A DNA stretch of 64,000 bases, from NCBI RefSeq assembly GCF_905220365.1, contig NC_061141.1:4533501-4597500 (forward strand), read 5' to 3'. The notes beneath the pieces are model-generated. The model saw only the letters and a list, made by a program, of their open reading frames with translations. It was not told the DNA's origin and did no database searches. This DNA is from Vanessa cardui (lineage: Eukaryota; Arthropoda; Insecta; Lepidoptera; Nymphalidae). A program made the translations under genes and the position numbers. Shown here piece by piece: positions 37,701 through 52,700 of this stretch; the first letter of the stretch is position 1, and each line of letters starts with the position of its first letter.

Positions 37701-40700
37701 TGTACGCGTTTGAATTTAACAAAAAAAAATATTGTATCCTAAGTTACTCCTTATTATATGAGTCTGCCAGTGAAAGTCCCGACAAAATCGGTCCAGCCGT
37801 TCCAGAGATTAGCCTGAACAAACAGATAGACAAAAATTGTAAAAAATGTTATATTTGTATATGTCTCGTGTACATAATAATACATAAATACGCATTGAGT
37901 AAAAAAGAGCCATTTAATATTACAAACATAAACTCCAAATTATTGTATGTAATATAGATACATACATGTATATTTGTGGAATGTAACTATTCATAACTCA
38001 TATGTGTATATATTTAATTACTAATTGTTAAAAAATCTTATGTATTATCAATAAAAACTAATAGTACCGCTTATTTATATTAAAGTCAGATTATAATCTG
38101 TCGAAATATTGCGAAAATAACCGACCAATTTCAGTCTAGCTATAAAAAAAACTAACCTAACCTAACTGAAAGATTATAAACTATCAAGTTTTTATGCGTT
38201 TTATTGTATATCGAACTACGCTTTTATTTCATAACCAAGAACATGCAATAACAGGAAATGTATAAAGAACATATTTCAGAACAAAAACTTCTTCATAACG
38301 CATAAGTTAAACCTAGGAGGTAGTTCTTCTGATTCTCTGATTTTTAAAGACGACCTCCGTGGTCGAGTTGTGTGCACTACGGTTTTCATGGGTACGCCAC
38401 TTCGATGGGTTGGATCGGCCGAGTCCATGTAGATTATCATTACTTTTTTATGTTGTCCTGGGTGTGGGTGTTTGTGATACCGTCGTTAATTCTGATTTTC
38501 CATAACACAAGTGCTTTCGCTACTTACATTGGGTTCAGAGTGATGTATGTGATGCTGTCTCATATTTATTTATTATTAATCAATATTTCTATAGTTTAGT
38601 GCTTCTCTCTCTTCAATTATTGTAATCTTGAATAATCTGTGTTGCAAAGACAAAACGAATTATCCAAATCAGATTTCAATGGTTCAATCGTTCAAATTGT
38701 TCAATACATATATAATTGTATTTAACTAAAATAACTCTATTTTTTAAATGTTTTAAAAGAGTAACTACTGATTTTCTTACTGATTTTCGCGGTAGAATCT
38801 ACTTTCCGAACCGGTGGTACTTGTAAAAGCCTACAGCTTTGAATTTCGACTGCGATGGATCAGCGTCAGGCTCGTCATCAGTAGGATCTTCTTCAGGGTT
38901 CATGGCGTTCATGTTCTCAGGCAATTAATTAGAAAGATACAGTATGAAAAATTATGAAGTAGGTATATTATTTTAGCAGGAATTATCACAGTTGTGTGAA
39001 CCAACGGTCGAATTTGGAAGGCCAGAATTGTATCTATCCTTCTAATAATATTTAGCTTACGACTCATCGCCTTCGACAAGAATTGATAGAAGCACGTGAC
39101 TCTTTATGTCATGGCATTCACACCTCACAGATACACAATCATTTAAGTTAATAATTATTTGTAATCGACGACATATTAATAAACATAGTTATCCCAACTT
39201 CCTTACTAATATGTAAATGAAAACATATGAGTATCCAATAACGATCGCGGGCGAACCCGCAGGCGATAATTAGGCTATAATCAATTATGTAATAAATTTT
39301 CCGCGATAATAGTTAGAACAATCATCCATTTTTAGTACCTAACAACGACTATGCTAATAAACAACACCGTTATATAAGATTTTTGTGTAATTTGTGCGAA
39401 TTTTAGTGTATGTACTTCATTATCATTACATAGTATGAAAGAAAGTCGCTTACCGCTGTCTGTCCCTATGTATGCTTAGATCTTTAAAATTACGCAACGG
39501 ATTTTCATGCGATTTTTTTTAATAGATAGAGTGATTCGAGAGGAAGGTTTTTGTGTATAATACATGGACATAGTAAAGAAATACTGATAATTTTGTGAAG
39601 AATGTGATGTCGTAAATAAACAAATTCTGTAGTATATTTAGTATTGCGGGTCGCTAGTTTTTTATATAAAACAGCGTTATCGTTGTCGAGGCTTTTCTGA
39701 ACGTCAACGTATAAGGAAGCGGAAGGGTTTATGCCCGATTAGTAGTGCGCTCGCGGCAAGCGGCCGAGACCGCAATATTGATGCTAAGGTATAGTACTCA
39801 CGCGTTATAAATAACATAAATATAAAACCTATTTTTATTTCCTACTCATACACCATTTCAATTTACAAGTTTTAATAAACTTAGCTATCTTTGAATATAT
39901 TTTTTTTTCACATGTAACAAAGTTTATTCATATTTCTTTCTTATTATTTGTATTAGTCACGAACATAATATACACAAAAAATATATATTAAAAGGTTTTT
40001 TTATATAAACTAGATATGTCTAAATCACATAATAAAAGAAAATCAATTTCATGTATACCGCAAAGTTATTAAAACGCAATTATAAAATAGCATAATTTAA
40101 GATATCTCTTTTTTTTTTTAAGGAAACGTTTCAAAATCGTTACTGTATAGTTTTGATTCGCATTGCGGGGTAAGATGTATAACTTAAAAATAAATGTGTT
40201 CTCGCCCTAACATCAACAAGTTTTGTTAACGCTGTACCAAACCAAAGCGATTTCATTGTACCGGCATGCTATAACTGGTTGCTATGTAAACAACCTTTGA
40301 TATTACAATACGTAATAAGACCTTATTCCGTTAATAATACGAATTAATCTCGATATTAGTATTATTAATGAGAAAGTCGAACGTTTTTGATTTATAGTTG
40401 TTACATAAAAATCAAACAGCGAATTAAATCACGTAGTATTCATTGTTAATGTTATAGTTAGTTTTGAGACTTAACATAGCTTCCAATGAATTTGGAAGAC
40501 ACATGTATTTGTCTTGGAAATATTTTGTCTATCTTTATCTATCTGTAATAAAATTACAATTTTATTACAGTGTCTGTTTGTAATATTAAAACAACCGCTT
40601 CTTACTATATGCACATGTATGTAGTATATGCGTATAGTACGTGTATAGTATGTATGCGTATAGTACGTGTAGTAAAATGTTATAAAGGCATCATCAGGCA

Positions 40701-43700
40701 GGCATCAGGCAATCTCAGGAATGGCTAGACCGATTTTGACAGGACTTTTACTGGCCGACAAATTAAGTATTAATGAGAAACTTAAGCCACTAGCTTTTAC
40801 TTTAGATTCAGTGTTAAATTCGAATTCGAGGTCACAGCTAGTATAATATATAGTCTTGTATGTATCTGCTAGATGGCGCTGATTGTTGATATAGTACATG
40901 TATATTATAGGACGTGACAAGCGTGTTATTATTATTATTCCTGTTAAAATATAAATGAGGATGCTTGGGTTAAGATTTAATTAAACCTTTGCCTTATGAG
41001 TGATCACATCACTTATAAAGAATTTAAAACATTGGGCTATTTTATTAACAGCAAAAAAAAAACAAATAAAATATATCGAGTTCTTCTACTTCTTGCGCTA
41101 GTTTTTTTCGAGATTCGGATACCTATTTCCGATCGGTACGTAATTTTTCCAATAAATTGAACTCGCTCCTCTCGTTTATAAGTAGCTATATTACAGATTC
41201 TCTTAAATATTTTTTGCGAAATTATAAAATTAAAAAACCGTTTCATACCCATTGGACTACCAAGTGTAATATTAAAAAGCTTAGAGTCTTCATCGATAAG
41301 AGTAATTAACACTGAAATAATCATTCAAATCGGACCAATAGTTCTTGTGATTGGAGCTTTGAACTAAACAAACGAACAAAGTCTTCAGATTTATAATACA
41401 CTAGCGATCCGTCCCGGCTTCGCACGAGTGCAATACTGATAGTAAATATATCCTACTACAGAGTTTGTTTACTTACATCGCATTACAAACTTCTAAAATT
41501 ATCAGCGTTTCTTTACTATATTGTCCATGTATTGCATACAAAAACCTTCCTCTCGAATCTCTCTATTTATTAAAAAAAAACTGTATCAAAATTCGTTTCG
41601 CAGTTTTAAAGATTTAGGTATAGATAGGGACATAGGGACAGAGAAAGCGACTTTGTTTTATACTATGTAATAAAGTTCAACGTGGACTTTAACATTGATG
41701 CTTAATTCACAGTAATTAATTAATTTGAACAAAAGATACACATCGTACAATTAATATAAGAATATTAATACTTGGTGACATGCTCACTATTGAGAGCAAT
41801 GGTCACTAAGCATGCAACTTTCATCAGAATTACTGCATTATCTGGTCCAGTGGCTTAAGAGGCTAAAGATCAAGTCCTTGGTTCAATGACTAGCTATTGA
41901 GTTTTTACTGAGTATTGTCTCTTGCCTCGGAAAGCCGTAAAACCGTAAAATGTTTCTCAACTCTGATCCGATTATGAGAGTAAGGCAATTTGGCATATAT
42001 AGGCAGTTCTGTATGTGCATTTATTGCAATGTCTCCTAAGCCTAGTCTTGAAATCGTCCAGAAAGACAATCAACAAAAACAACAACAACAGTGTGTTAAT
42101 TTTCCACTGCTGGGCTAATGCCTTCTCTCCCTTTGAGGAGGAGGTTTGGAGGATTCACATGTGGCAGAATTTTATTGAAATTAGACACATGTAGGTTTCC
42201 TCACGATGTTTTCCTTCACCGCCGAACAACAGATTCATTATAAACACAAGCACATGAATATTCAGTGGTGCTTGTCTGGGTTTGAACTAGTAATCACCGG
42301 TTAAGACGCATGCCTTCTAACCACTGGACCATTTCGTCTCATGAAGACAATCATCAAACGAAAAATAAGGCAATTAAATTATTAATTGATTGCATTGTTA
42401 TAAACATTTTTTATCGATATTCATACATCTGTTTTCAATACACCAAAGAACAAACGAAGTGTGAATAACGTATAATACGTCCCTCGTTGAAACATTGGAT
42501 CCACTCAAGGCAGGATTTATGGAGTACTTCAAAGTGATTCGTATTTATTTGCAAGTGTTACCAACAGACGGCCATCGCATTGAATAAACATAAGACTACC
42601 AAGGTCCTTACATATATGTGAACGATGTTTTGTTAAGAGTTTAGTGTACGCATAACAACCTACCGTATTGAAATTAATATTCTACATATAGTCCTGCCCC
42701 ATAATTTCACATCGGTTGTTGCAAATTTTTGAAAATTTGGTCCATAGATATGTGTTCCTCGGTAGAGGAACAACTTGTTTCCCGTGACGTCATACAACCC
42801 CCTCCTTATTTTCTATAGCCTTGCGTTTGCTCGACGCGTCCATATGTCCTAGTCATCTCAGCCGGAAGATGTCTACCGCTGGACAAAAGCCTTACCCAAC
42901 AACGTCCACCACGGCAATATTTCTTTTCAATAATAAAAAGAAATACGTATTTTGCTCCATATTTACTGGTATTCTATAGTAAAAAAACTTTTAATAAACT
43001 AGACCCGTACACTACGTAACAATAACGCCTATATATAAGACCTCATTCGATAACCACGTTTATATATTTTTTGTTTAATATTCTTCCAAAGTAACATAAC
43101 GGCTATCAAGATTGACAGTGCCAGTATAACTGCCCGAATTATTGCGTCATTACAGTATCTATTCAACACGCGTTTCACTTTCTAAGAGATGAATTTGTGT
43201 CACCGTGCTTGGAAAAAAAATCTTTGCAAATTTTCGAAACTTAGCAGAACAAATCATCTGTTATCAGACAGTCCGATAGATCGTGCGTGTAATCTATCTT
43301 TATAAAAAATGTTGCTTGTTTGACATTAATACACTTTGACATCGTTTGACAGATTACCATGAATATTGGCGCGTATATTCTACAACGAAATAGCCATACT
43401 CAATATTGTTGTGTTCCGATTTGAATGGCTTGTACAGTGAAACAGGCATAAGGAACATAATATCTCAGTTCTTATATCGTACCTATTACGACGTCAATGT
43501 CTAAGGCCTGGTGGTTTACGCCAACAAATGGTCTAAAACAAAAAAAAAAAAAAAATCAAACAAACATTTATCCTTACTTAATACTTGGACAAAAGACAAA
43601 CTATCGGTAATAGACAATATATCTAAATATTTTAATTTTACTAGCTATGTATAGACTTACTGGTATATGTTTTAAGAAGCGGTAGCGTGTAGTCCATTGA

Positions 43701-46700
43701 TGCCATGCGCATAGGTGCCACTAAAAGACTGATTTTTTTTTCAAGTTAGCCCTAACAATGACGTGCGTCGTTATTTTATAAGATTAATTAATTGTGAGGT
43801 AACAGTTGGTATGCCGATTCAATAGAGAAAATCCGACTAGAAGGTCATACCTATTAGGCAATGGATAGGCAACATTTTTTTTGGACCCTTTTTTGTTTTT
43901 GAAGGTTTTGTACATACTAAAGTTTAATTTTCTTCCTCAGTCCGGCAAATATGGGGAGGGCTACGTCGGCTCCTCCCGTGGTATGGCGGTTCACGTTCGC
44001 GCGAAGGGGCCCGACGGTGAAAACGACCACACGGGCTGCACTTGGCCCCTTCTCTCCGTGGCAGCACCCACTGAACCGCTGCCCAGCGAGCCTTGGATCG
44101 CGGTGATCCGCCGTGGAAGCTGTAACTTCGAGATTAAGGTACCCGTTTAAAAATTATAAATACTAATAAATACGATAACGACCCGTGATGGTCCAGTGGT
44201 TATAACGTGTGCATCTTAACCGATTGCGGGTTCATACCCAGGTAAGCACCATTGAATATTCATGTGCTTAATTTATGTGTATAATTCATTCATGCTCGGC
44301 TATGAAGGAAAAAATCGCGAGGAAACCTGCATTGGAACAGCTTGGTGAAATATGTTCCAAATCTTCTCCTTAAACGGAGAAGAGGCTTCAGCCCAGCAGT
44401 GAGAATTTTAGATGTTGTTCTTGAAATACGATATGATTAAGTACGTATTTTTATTATTATTCGGTAAAAAAAGACTGACCATTGATTAAGAGTAACTCGA
44501 TCAAGAGAGAATTACAGTAAAATCATAATTTTGGCCTCGATCTAGAGAGTATAATATTACAGTAAAATTATAATTTTGGCAGTTGACAGTTAATATTGTG
44601 ACAGGAAACGTTTATCCCCGAAAGCGTTTCATCTCTTTGAATTCTCAATTCCCTTTGAGTTGCGGTCAGCGGCCATAATAATCTGTCAAATCCTATTTCA
44701 CGTGGACCAGCGCTCTGCGTTGACCTCCATAAATAGGATCAGGGGAATTGAATTATTATATTAAATAGCGAATGACTTAATAAGTATAGTTTAAAATCTT
44801 GAATTATATTTGTCGATTGTAGTTTGAATAATAGCCAATAAAAACTCATCTGCTATTATATGCATCGTATAAATGAACGATCATATGTAAATACAACCAA
44901 TGGCATGATGTATAGACTATGTTATCGACTGGTCGAAAGTAAACACGTTATGATAGAATTTTGATACTTATCGCTATTGTTTTAGTTACGAGATTACACT
45001 GACATCAAAACCTCACAAAAATTGTAAAAAATCTTTACATAGTATAAAACAAAGTTGCTTACCGCTGTCTGTATGCTTAAATCTTTAAAATTATGCAAAG
45101 GATTTTGATATGGTTTTTTTAATAGATAGAGTGATTCAAGGCGAAAGTTTTTGTATATAATGCATGGACACTATAGTAAAGAAACCCTGACAGTTTTAGA
45201 AGTTACTAATGTAATTGCGTAAAAAACAAATTCTGTAGTATATTTAGTATCAGCATTGCACTCTTGCGAAGCCTGGGTGGGCGCTAGTATATAATAATTT
45301 TAAAATTTTAATACATGGTGCTGCAGCCATATCTTTCCTTTTTTAAATGACAATTAAATAGCGGTCATTTAGATATAATTAATTTAGTTCATATGTTCGG
45401 ACTGTCGCATCCTGCCTTTACCTGTCTAAGCTTATGCGTAAATCTCAGAAAGGAGCTTCGTCCGTCTTATGACATAAATTAAAAGTATTTTGGAAGGAGG
45501 CCAAGATTTTCTCAGGTGCCACAGGATGTCCAAGAAAATGTGACGATATCGTTGAATAAACATATTTTAAAGTATATATTGAAGCTGGGAAATACCACAT
45601 TAAATTATTTATTCAATTAAACACTTTAAAAGTATCCAACGTTCTTTATAAGAAAAGTTGTCTTTTTTCTTTCAAAATAATCGTTTAAGAATAAAAATAG
45701 GATACAAATATTTGCCAAAATATTATTTTTTAATTTAAAAACTGTCTATACTTAAACCTTCAGTTAAATTAAAAAAAAATGCAATTAATTAAAAAAAAAA
45801 AACAATGATGTCCTGAACAATTTCGTACGCGATCATTGTTAACAGGAGCCAGCCAATTGCGCAGGAGAATATATAGTGCTTAAACTATAATTATTGTGAA
45901 GAGAGTTGCACTTTCTATTACCTCAGCCCGATAAGATAACGAGAGAAAGAATAAGAAACCAGACATACCTAAACTCTACCAATACTTAACAATTTATATA
46001 TTATACTAGCTATGCCCGAAACTTTGTACGCGTTGGAATATAACAAAAAAAAATTATTGCAGCCTAAGTTACTCCTCATTATATCAGTGGCAATGAAAGT
46101 CCCGTCAAAATCGGTCCAGCCGTTCCAGAGATTACCCGGAACAAACAGATAGACAGACAGACAAAAATAGTAAAAAATGTTATTTTGGTAAATGTGCCAT
46201 GTATACACACATATGCATTGAGTAAAAAAGGGCTATTTTAATATTATAAACACTCCAATTTTATTATATATGTTTAAATGCAGTACATTACTTGATCAAA
46301 AACCAAATGACTGTCATAATCCCCATGATCTGTACGCTGCCTTAAGCTAGATGCTGTTTTGTTTTTTTTATTGAAATAAATATTCATATTTTTTTTTTGT
46401 AGAATGTAATGTTTGTATATGAAATGTACTATATAAGTAATGGAAGTTTTTCTCGTAAGATAAATCAATCAAGATAGGTTAACAAAATTTCCACGCGATA
46501 ACCATTATGAAAACGAATACAATAATAATATTTTTATTTATTTAATATATTTAATTTTATTGAATTCTATTTTCAAATTAATTAAACATATATAAACACA
46601 AAGTGTAACCGTAGAACCAATATATACATGTAATCTATAAATAGTAATAATTGCGTCAATTAATTATATTTATAATGGTTATACAAATTTATAAAAAACA

Positions 46701-49700
46701 GCATTATTCAATTACATCTATGTCACAATACATCAAATATGTATTTAGTCTGTAGAAGTGTCTATTATATTAATGTAAGTAATTATTGGTGTTAGGGCTG
46801 TGCAAGGCTGTCAAGGTACACCCACGTCATTAATTATATTACTAACTATATACCGGTCCCGGCTTTGCATGTATACAATTATACATGTATATATTGCATG
46901 TATATACATGTAGATATTGAAGGACAAACGTAAACATTAAATTGTTTTCTATTTTTGGCTTGGAAAGTTTTTTTTCTGATATGCATGTATCATACATATT
47001 AAGCATATTCTTGAATCACTCTGCTTAATTACGAAAACCGCGTTAAAATTCTTTACGTAAATTTAAAGATCTAAGCGTACAAACTCTGTTTTATATTATG
47101 TAAAAATAGTAAGTACGAGACAGGGTAATGACTCTGTATGGTCATTGGTTGCCTATGATTTTTTTAAATTTTTTTCATATTCAATCTCCACAGATTAATC
47201 ATACCTCTCAAAGTTATACATAAAGAACTACAATAAAACTAACTGTATAGGGTGTATGTTAATAATAATAATAATTTTATTTTCGAGTTCGTTATTTAAA
47301 CTATTTCTTCCCTTAATGATCTCTTCAATAATATGCGACGTGAAGCAGTCATTTGTGTAATTTCGCAATTCACAATTAAAAATGAGCCATGTTGGTCCAG
47401 TGGTTAGTTGTGAAGTAACGATGACTAGGTGTTCAAATCCGGGAAAACACTACTGAATCTTCGTGTGCTTAATTCATGTTTATATACATCTCGTGCTCGT
47501 AATCGGATGTCTATCGGCGACGGTAGTTACTTTCTATCAGTTAAACCACCAGCTCGTAAAACCGCTAATCCATAAAACAAGTGTCTATTTCATATGTAAT
47601 CCTAACTTATTTTATTTTTATATTTTATTTTATGGAATAGGTAGACGGACGAGCATATGAGCTACCTGATGGTAAGTGGTCACCATCACCCATAGACAAT
47701 GACGCTGTAAGAAATATTAACTATTCCTTACATCGTCAATGCGCCACCAACCTTGGGAACTAAGATGCTATGTCCCTTGTGCCTGTAGTTACACCACCCT
47801 TCAAACTGGAACACAACAATACTGCGTATTGTTGTTTAGCGGTAGAATATCCGATGAGTGGGTGGTACCTACCCAGGCGGGCTTGCACAAAGTCCTACCA
47901 CCAAGTAAATTATATCATAAATATTTTTTTGGCATTATACTGGACTTTCACTGATCCACATAGAATTTTATAGCAAGGAGCCATTTTCGTAACCAGTTTC
48001 CTGGACGAGAATTACAGACAGATCGTAATCAAATACGTTCAAGTAATATCTAATATCGTTTAGTATATACAATGCAAGTTCTGTACTTGGATGGCTTTTC
48101 GTAGGAATTTAGGTCATACCACATGCAGTCCATCGTGTATACACGAGACATTCCGGGAATTACATGAAGTCTATTTACAGACCAATTTCGCGTAGCATTA
48201 ACTAATTATATATATGTATAATGTATATACAGTATATATAGATGGCCATTGGTTGGCTAATACTGAAGCCCTTAGTTTTTGATAATCAAACTCCAGTTTT
48301 CGATACAGTGATCAATGTCAGATATGACTAAATTTTATCAATGTCAATTTCTATTGGATATAGGCCAATAATTTGAAAATTATAAAGAGTCATTTTCGAT
48401 TTATTAGCAATTTTGAAATAAACGTAACAGTCTGCAAATAACCCACTGGGCCTAGGCCTCCTTTCCCTATTGAAGAGATTTTGGAGTATATTCTATCACC
48501 CTGCACCGATGTGAGTTGGATACACTTGTCAAAAATGTAAGCTCAACCGGCATAACCCTGTGATCTTGTTGCTTTTCCACTGCTGGGCTTAGACCTCCTT
48601 TCCGACTGAAGAGAAGGTTAGGAGCATATTCCACCACATTGCTCCAATGCGAGTTGGTGTATAATGTTTATTTTACAATGGTTAGAACATCTTAAATTTC
48701 ATAATTATAAACGTAAAGGCTGGTTTCATTGTACTGCCATTGAAATAAGCGAAACACCATTGGAAGGCGGTCTATTTGCTCTTCTATGACAATATTATAA
48801 AAAAATATAAGTTCCCCATAAGCTACTTAATACCAGTAATAACATGTCACTTCATCTAGATAATATTTGAAATGATATTGGACGGATAATACGTCGATAA
48901 TAACATTTTTTTCCATATACTTACACATGAAGTTATCTGTGATGAAGTCATGTATTTTATTCAACGATAGTGTTATTACAACTACGTTTTAATAGACATT
49001 AAATTCAATACAAGTTGTAGTGATTTAACACATTACGGTTCTAGTAAAGTCGTTCTGAAGTTATGTAGAAATTTCTAATACAAGATTTTACAGTTTTCTG
49101 TTAAGTCCATCCACTATGTTTGATATATTCCTACGACTGCTAAATTATATCTACAAGATTATTTATTAAAATAAATAAAAATTTCGCTTGTGTAATCGCA
49201 TCTTCGATAGTAATATATATATATTCTATGTATGTATATTTCTTACTCTTTCACGCACAAATTATTAAATAGATTTTGATGAAGCTACATTTATAAAGAT
49301 ATTATTGCCTATTTGTATACCTGACAACTCCAAAATCATGTATTAGACTACATTATATTTTATTCGAACATGCTCCCTTACAAGCAGTTTCGTTCGTTAT
49401 TTTAAAAGATAAATAAAATGTGAAATTTTTCTTTTCAAATAAAGATCCTGTAATAACAAGAAAATCTGTATATGTGTAATGTATGTATGTATATGATATA
49501 CGATAATCAACGAATTAATTTTTATTATAAACCTTTTGAAGTCCATATAAGTGTCTTATAATTATGTAAATAAAGTAAATACTAAGCAAAGAGTATAAAA
49601 ATTATCATCAAAGATACATGTTGTTTGCGATTAAATGTTAAACGATTTTAATTCGTAAATTCTTCTCTTTAAGGTTCAGAATGCTTGGCGGGCTAACGCT

Positions 49701-52700
49701 TCCGCTGTGCTCATTTACAACGATCGGGATACCACCGTACTCGAGAAGATGAAGCTTTCCACTGACAACGGACGTAAGTAAAGCACAGATTATACTTATA
49801 CTAGTATAGCGTGTTCGAAATTTGAACCTACTTTTTTTGGAATATTTTTTTTTTAAAATAACAAATTAATCGTACACAGATTTCTTTTTGAGTTATTCAG
49901 ATTATAATTTCTTTTTTTAGTTTTTTATTCACTTTTATTTTTTGAAACATTGATCAAAGCAATATTTTTAAATTTAAAAATGGTCGAGTAGACAATTAAA
50001 CGTATCTTTAGACAATATGCTTTAAGTTGTATATCTTTATCATAATATCTTTAAATCTTATCTTTAATAATTCATACGCTCGCATAACTAAACTTTATTA
50101 TGTCTGAGATATCATAACTGGTAATAAAATTATACAATATCGTTAATCGTAATTTCACATCCCGTAACTAACAACTCATAATACAAACTTTAGAACGACC
50201 TCTCCCTCAGTTGTGCCTTTCTATAGTAAATCTTGATTAACTTTCTAACTCGGCCTCACTAACTGGTTATATTCTAATGCCAGAGCATGATTTCGATAAA
50301 TAATGCATTTACAAAATCAGACGTGAAATTATGGTAAATGACCAAAGATTTTTTTGTATTACATGTTTAAATATGAACATTATAGAAATTATGTTATGTA
50401 ATTATTTAAAGTAGTTTTATTGATACGAGATTTTTGTAATACAAGAAATAGTGATTGGCATCTTATTTTTTTTGTGTAATTAGAGAAAAAAAAATTGATT
50501 TGGTGGTAGGACTTTGTCCATGCCAGTCTGAATTTCAAGGTATTATTCTACCACCAAACAATAAGTAGCATTAGTGTCCCGATTTAAAGTGTGATCAAGT
50601 GTAACTACAGGCACAAGGTACTTAACATTTTAACTCCCAAAGTTGGCGGCGCATTACCAATGCAAGGAATACTTAAGATTTCCTACGGTCTATGAGCTGT
50701 TATGCCTACTTTCCATGAGGTTGCCAGTTTGCCTAACAAATTTAAAAATAAAAGACGATTATTAGACGGAACTCGAAAGATAAATCGCCTTGTGTCATTA
50801 TAGCTAAGAGTTCCTTGTCACGACGTCGTTAGTATAAAGTTATGTTATTATATAATTTTAGTTGCTGATATATTTAGCTGACATCGAATAATAAAACAGT
50901 CATCAAATTATTTTTAACACCTGATAGGCTTTTACAGTGTGAAACGATTTTAAAAATCATTATTTTACTCGATCGTTACATTGCTCAGAGCATCTTTCAC
51001 AGGGTATGTTACAAGGTACTGAAAATCCCTTCAGTACCATAAGTCTGAAAATATAAAAACAGCGCAATTTTTAAGATTATTGATGATAAACCTTAAAAAT
51101 TGCAGAATGCTGACTCGACACTCTGGCTTTATCCTATACGATTGGGAACACTTAACAAACACATATTATAGTTCAGCAATGCAAGCCAGGAGGCTTCCTA
51201 GACATTATGCATAATTTCATCCATTACATGTATTGGACCCGATAGTCACTTTCCATCAGATGAGTCTCCTGCTAGTTTACTTCCTATATAATAAATATGA
51301 GTAATTAATGAAATATGTAAATATACAACTTCTCATTTTAAAACTATTAGTTATACTGACCTTATAAGCGACGTTAGTTTTTATTTTTGTTTGTACTAAT
51401 CTGCCAAATTAAACCTGTCAGGAAGACTGGTTGTTCATGCAATATGTGCTATGATAAACGATATCGTAAACAAAAATATTCTATATTTAAATTATATAAC
51501 TTTTTTTTATACTTCTAAAGCTAATAATTTCCTCTGACACAAATCCCATTGGTAATTATGCATATAAATGGCTGTATTAAAATATGTTCTTAATATTTTA
51601 TTTATAGCTACACATATGACTATATGATTTAAATATTGTCATGTATATTTATAGATTAAAGATAATAAATAATCAAGTTGATCTTTAAGTTCGTGACCAG
51701 CCACGATTAAAAAGATTTAAATTATTTTCGACAAGTCATTTTGTTTTTAATTTACCTGGGACGTAATAATATATTAGCTGTTGTACGGTAAAATTCTTCA
51801 AGAGTAAAATTCCAGTGTTGAATTTAAATGTAAAATTAGTGTGTTTTATGTAAAAATGTAAAATGTAGGTATGGGTTGCAAAAATTTAATCAGGCCATTA
51901 CATTGGTAGTATTTAAGAAGAAGCTTGTAGTTATAAAGTTGTATGTGGTTATTTGTGGCTATTTCTGTCCGCCGAAAGGTCGCAAAACCTTTTTCCTACG
52001 CCTCTCCGGTCGTGAGGGATTGCTATCCTATCGGAATTGAGATATTTAAATCGATCTCAGCTGTGTACAGCCAGAGTAAGAAAACCTTCGTCAGTTTTCA
52101 AATAAATTCCTTTATCAAGTCTTAAGCTTTTAGTACCTTTTGAATCTAAACATCAAAACATCGCGACACGATATGTCAATCTCGATCGGTAAAGCAGATT
52201 ATGGCGCATACTGAGCATACAAAATTAGATCTTAAGGTGACGAACCTTTTCTTACCCCGACTTTACCATCAATAGATTGATCTTTAATGTTTATGACGAA
52301 ATCAATTCCGATGATGAAATTGAACCGACATAAAATTGCAATTAAACTAAACATATCAATCCAAAAATAATGACGTAATAGAAATATTTGTCTATTTTAA
52401 TGTTTAAATAGAAGTCTCTAAATAGTATAGAGTACTGTCGCCATAGATCTTTTAAACTATGCAACATTTTGATGCATTTTTTTATCAATTAGCAGAGCGA
52501 TCAAGCGAAAGGTTTAAACGTAATAAATTATATAGGTAGGTTATTTGTACTCGGGAGAAGCCGAGACGACTAGCTTGTCATAATATATTCTGTTATAATC
52601 TTATATGATAATGAATTAAAATAATTATTTAAAAACAACACACACGAAATAGTTTATTTTCTTCCACAAAATCGATCGATAGGTTATTGACACTCATGTT

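Larger units (their letters stand above)
19769..43940 (+). other. gol: gol intron 1 (about 24.2 kb), repeat-rich
   Basis: GT at 19769 to AG at 43940. It contains copies of at least eight short-repeat families plus several short-loop hairpins, each listed separately. No second gene is recognised inside it; two coding-like patches (30004-30265 on +, 38815-38915 on -) are reported as observations. Nothing specific is seen in 19800-20360, 20540-21380, 22510-23200, 23450-24450, 24740-25320, 31610-32940, 33400-34500, 37000-37680, 39670-40540 and 42920-43380. Confidence 0.85.
44139..49673 (+). other. gol: gol intron 2 (about 5.5 kb)
   Basis: GT at 44139 to AG at 49673. It holds tRNA-SINE 2 copies at 44183 and 47383, repeat fragments at 45037, 46006, 46849 and 47632, and a pair of SINE 2 tails near 48.4-48.7 kb. 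The stretches 44420-45036, 45300-46005, 46275-46848 and 48670-49660 show nothing I recognise. Confidence 0.85.

Noticed and set aside
41037..41324. 95-codon minus-strand frame in intron 1
   Set aside because: No domain, no start context and no matching exon structure; probably chance or a decayed repeat.
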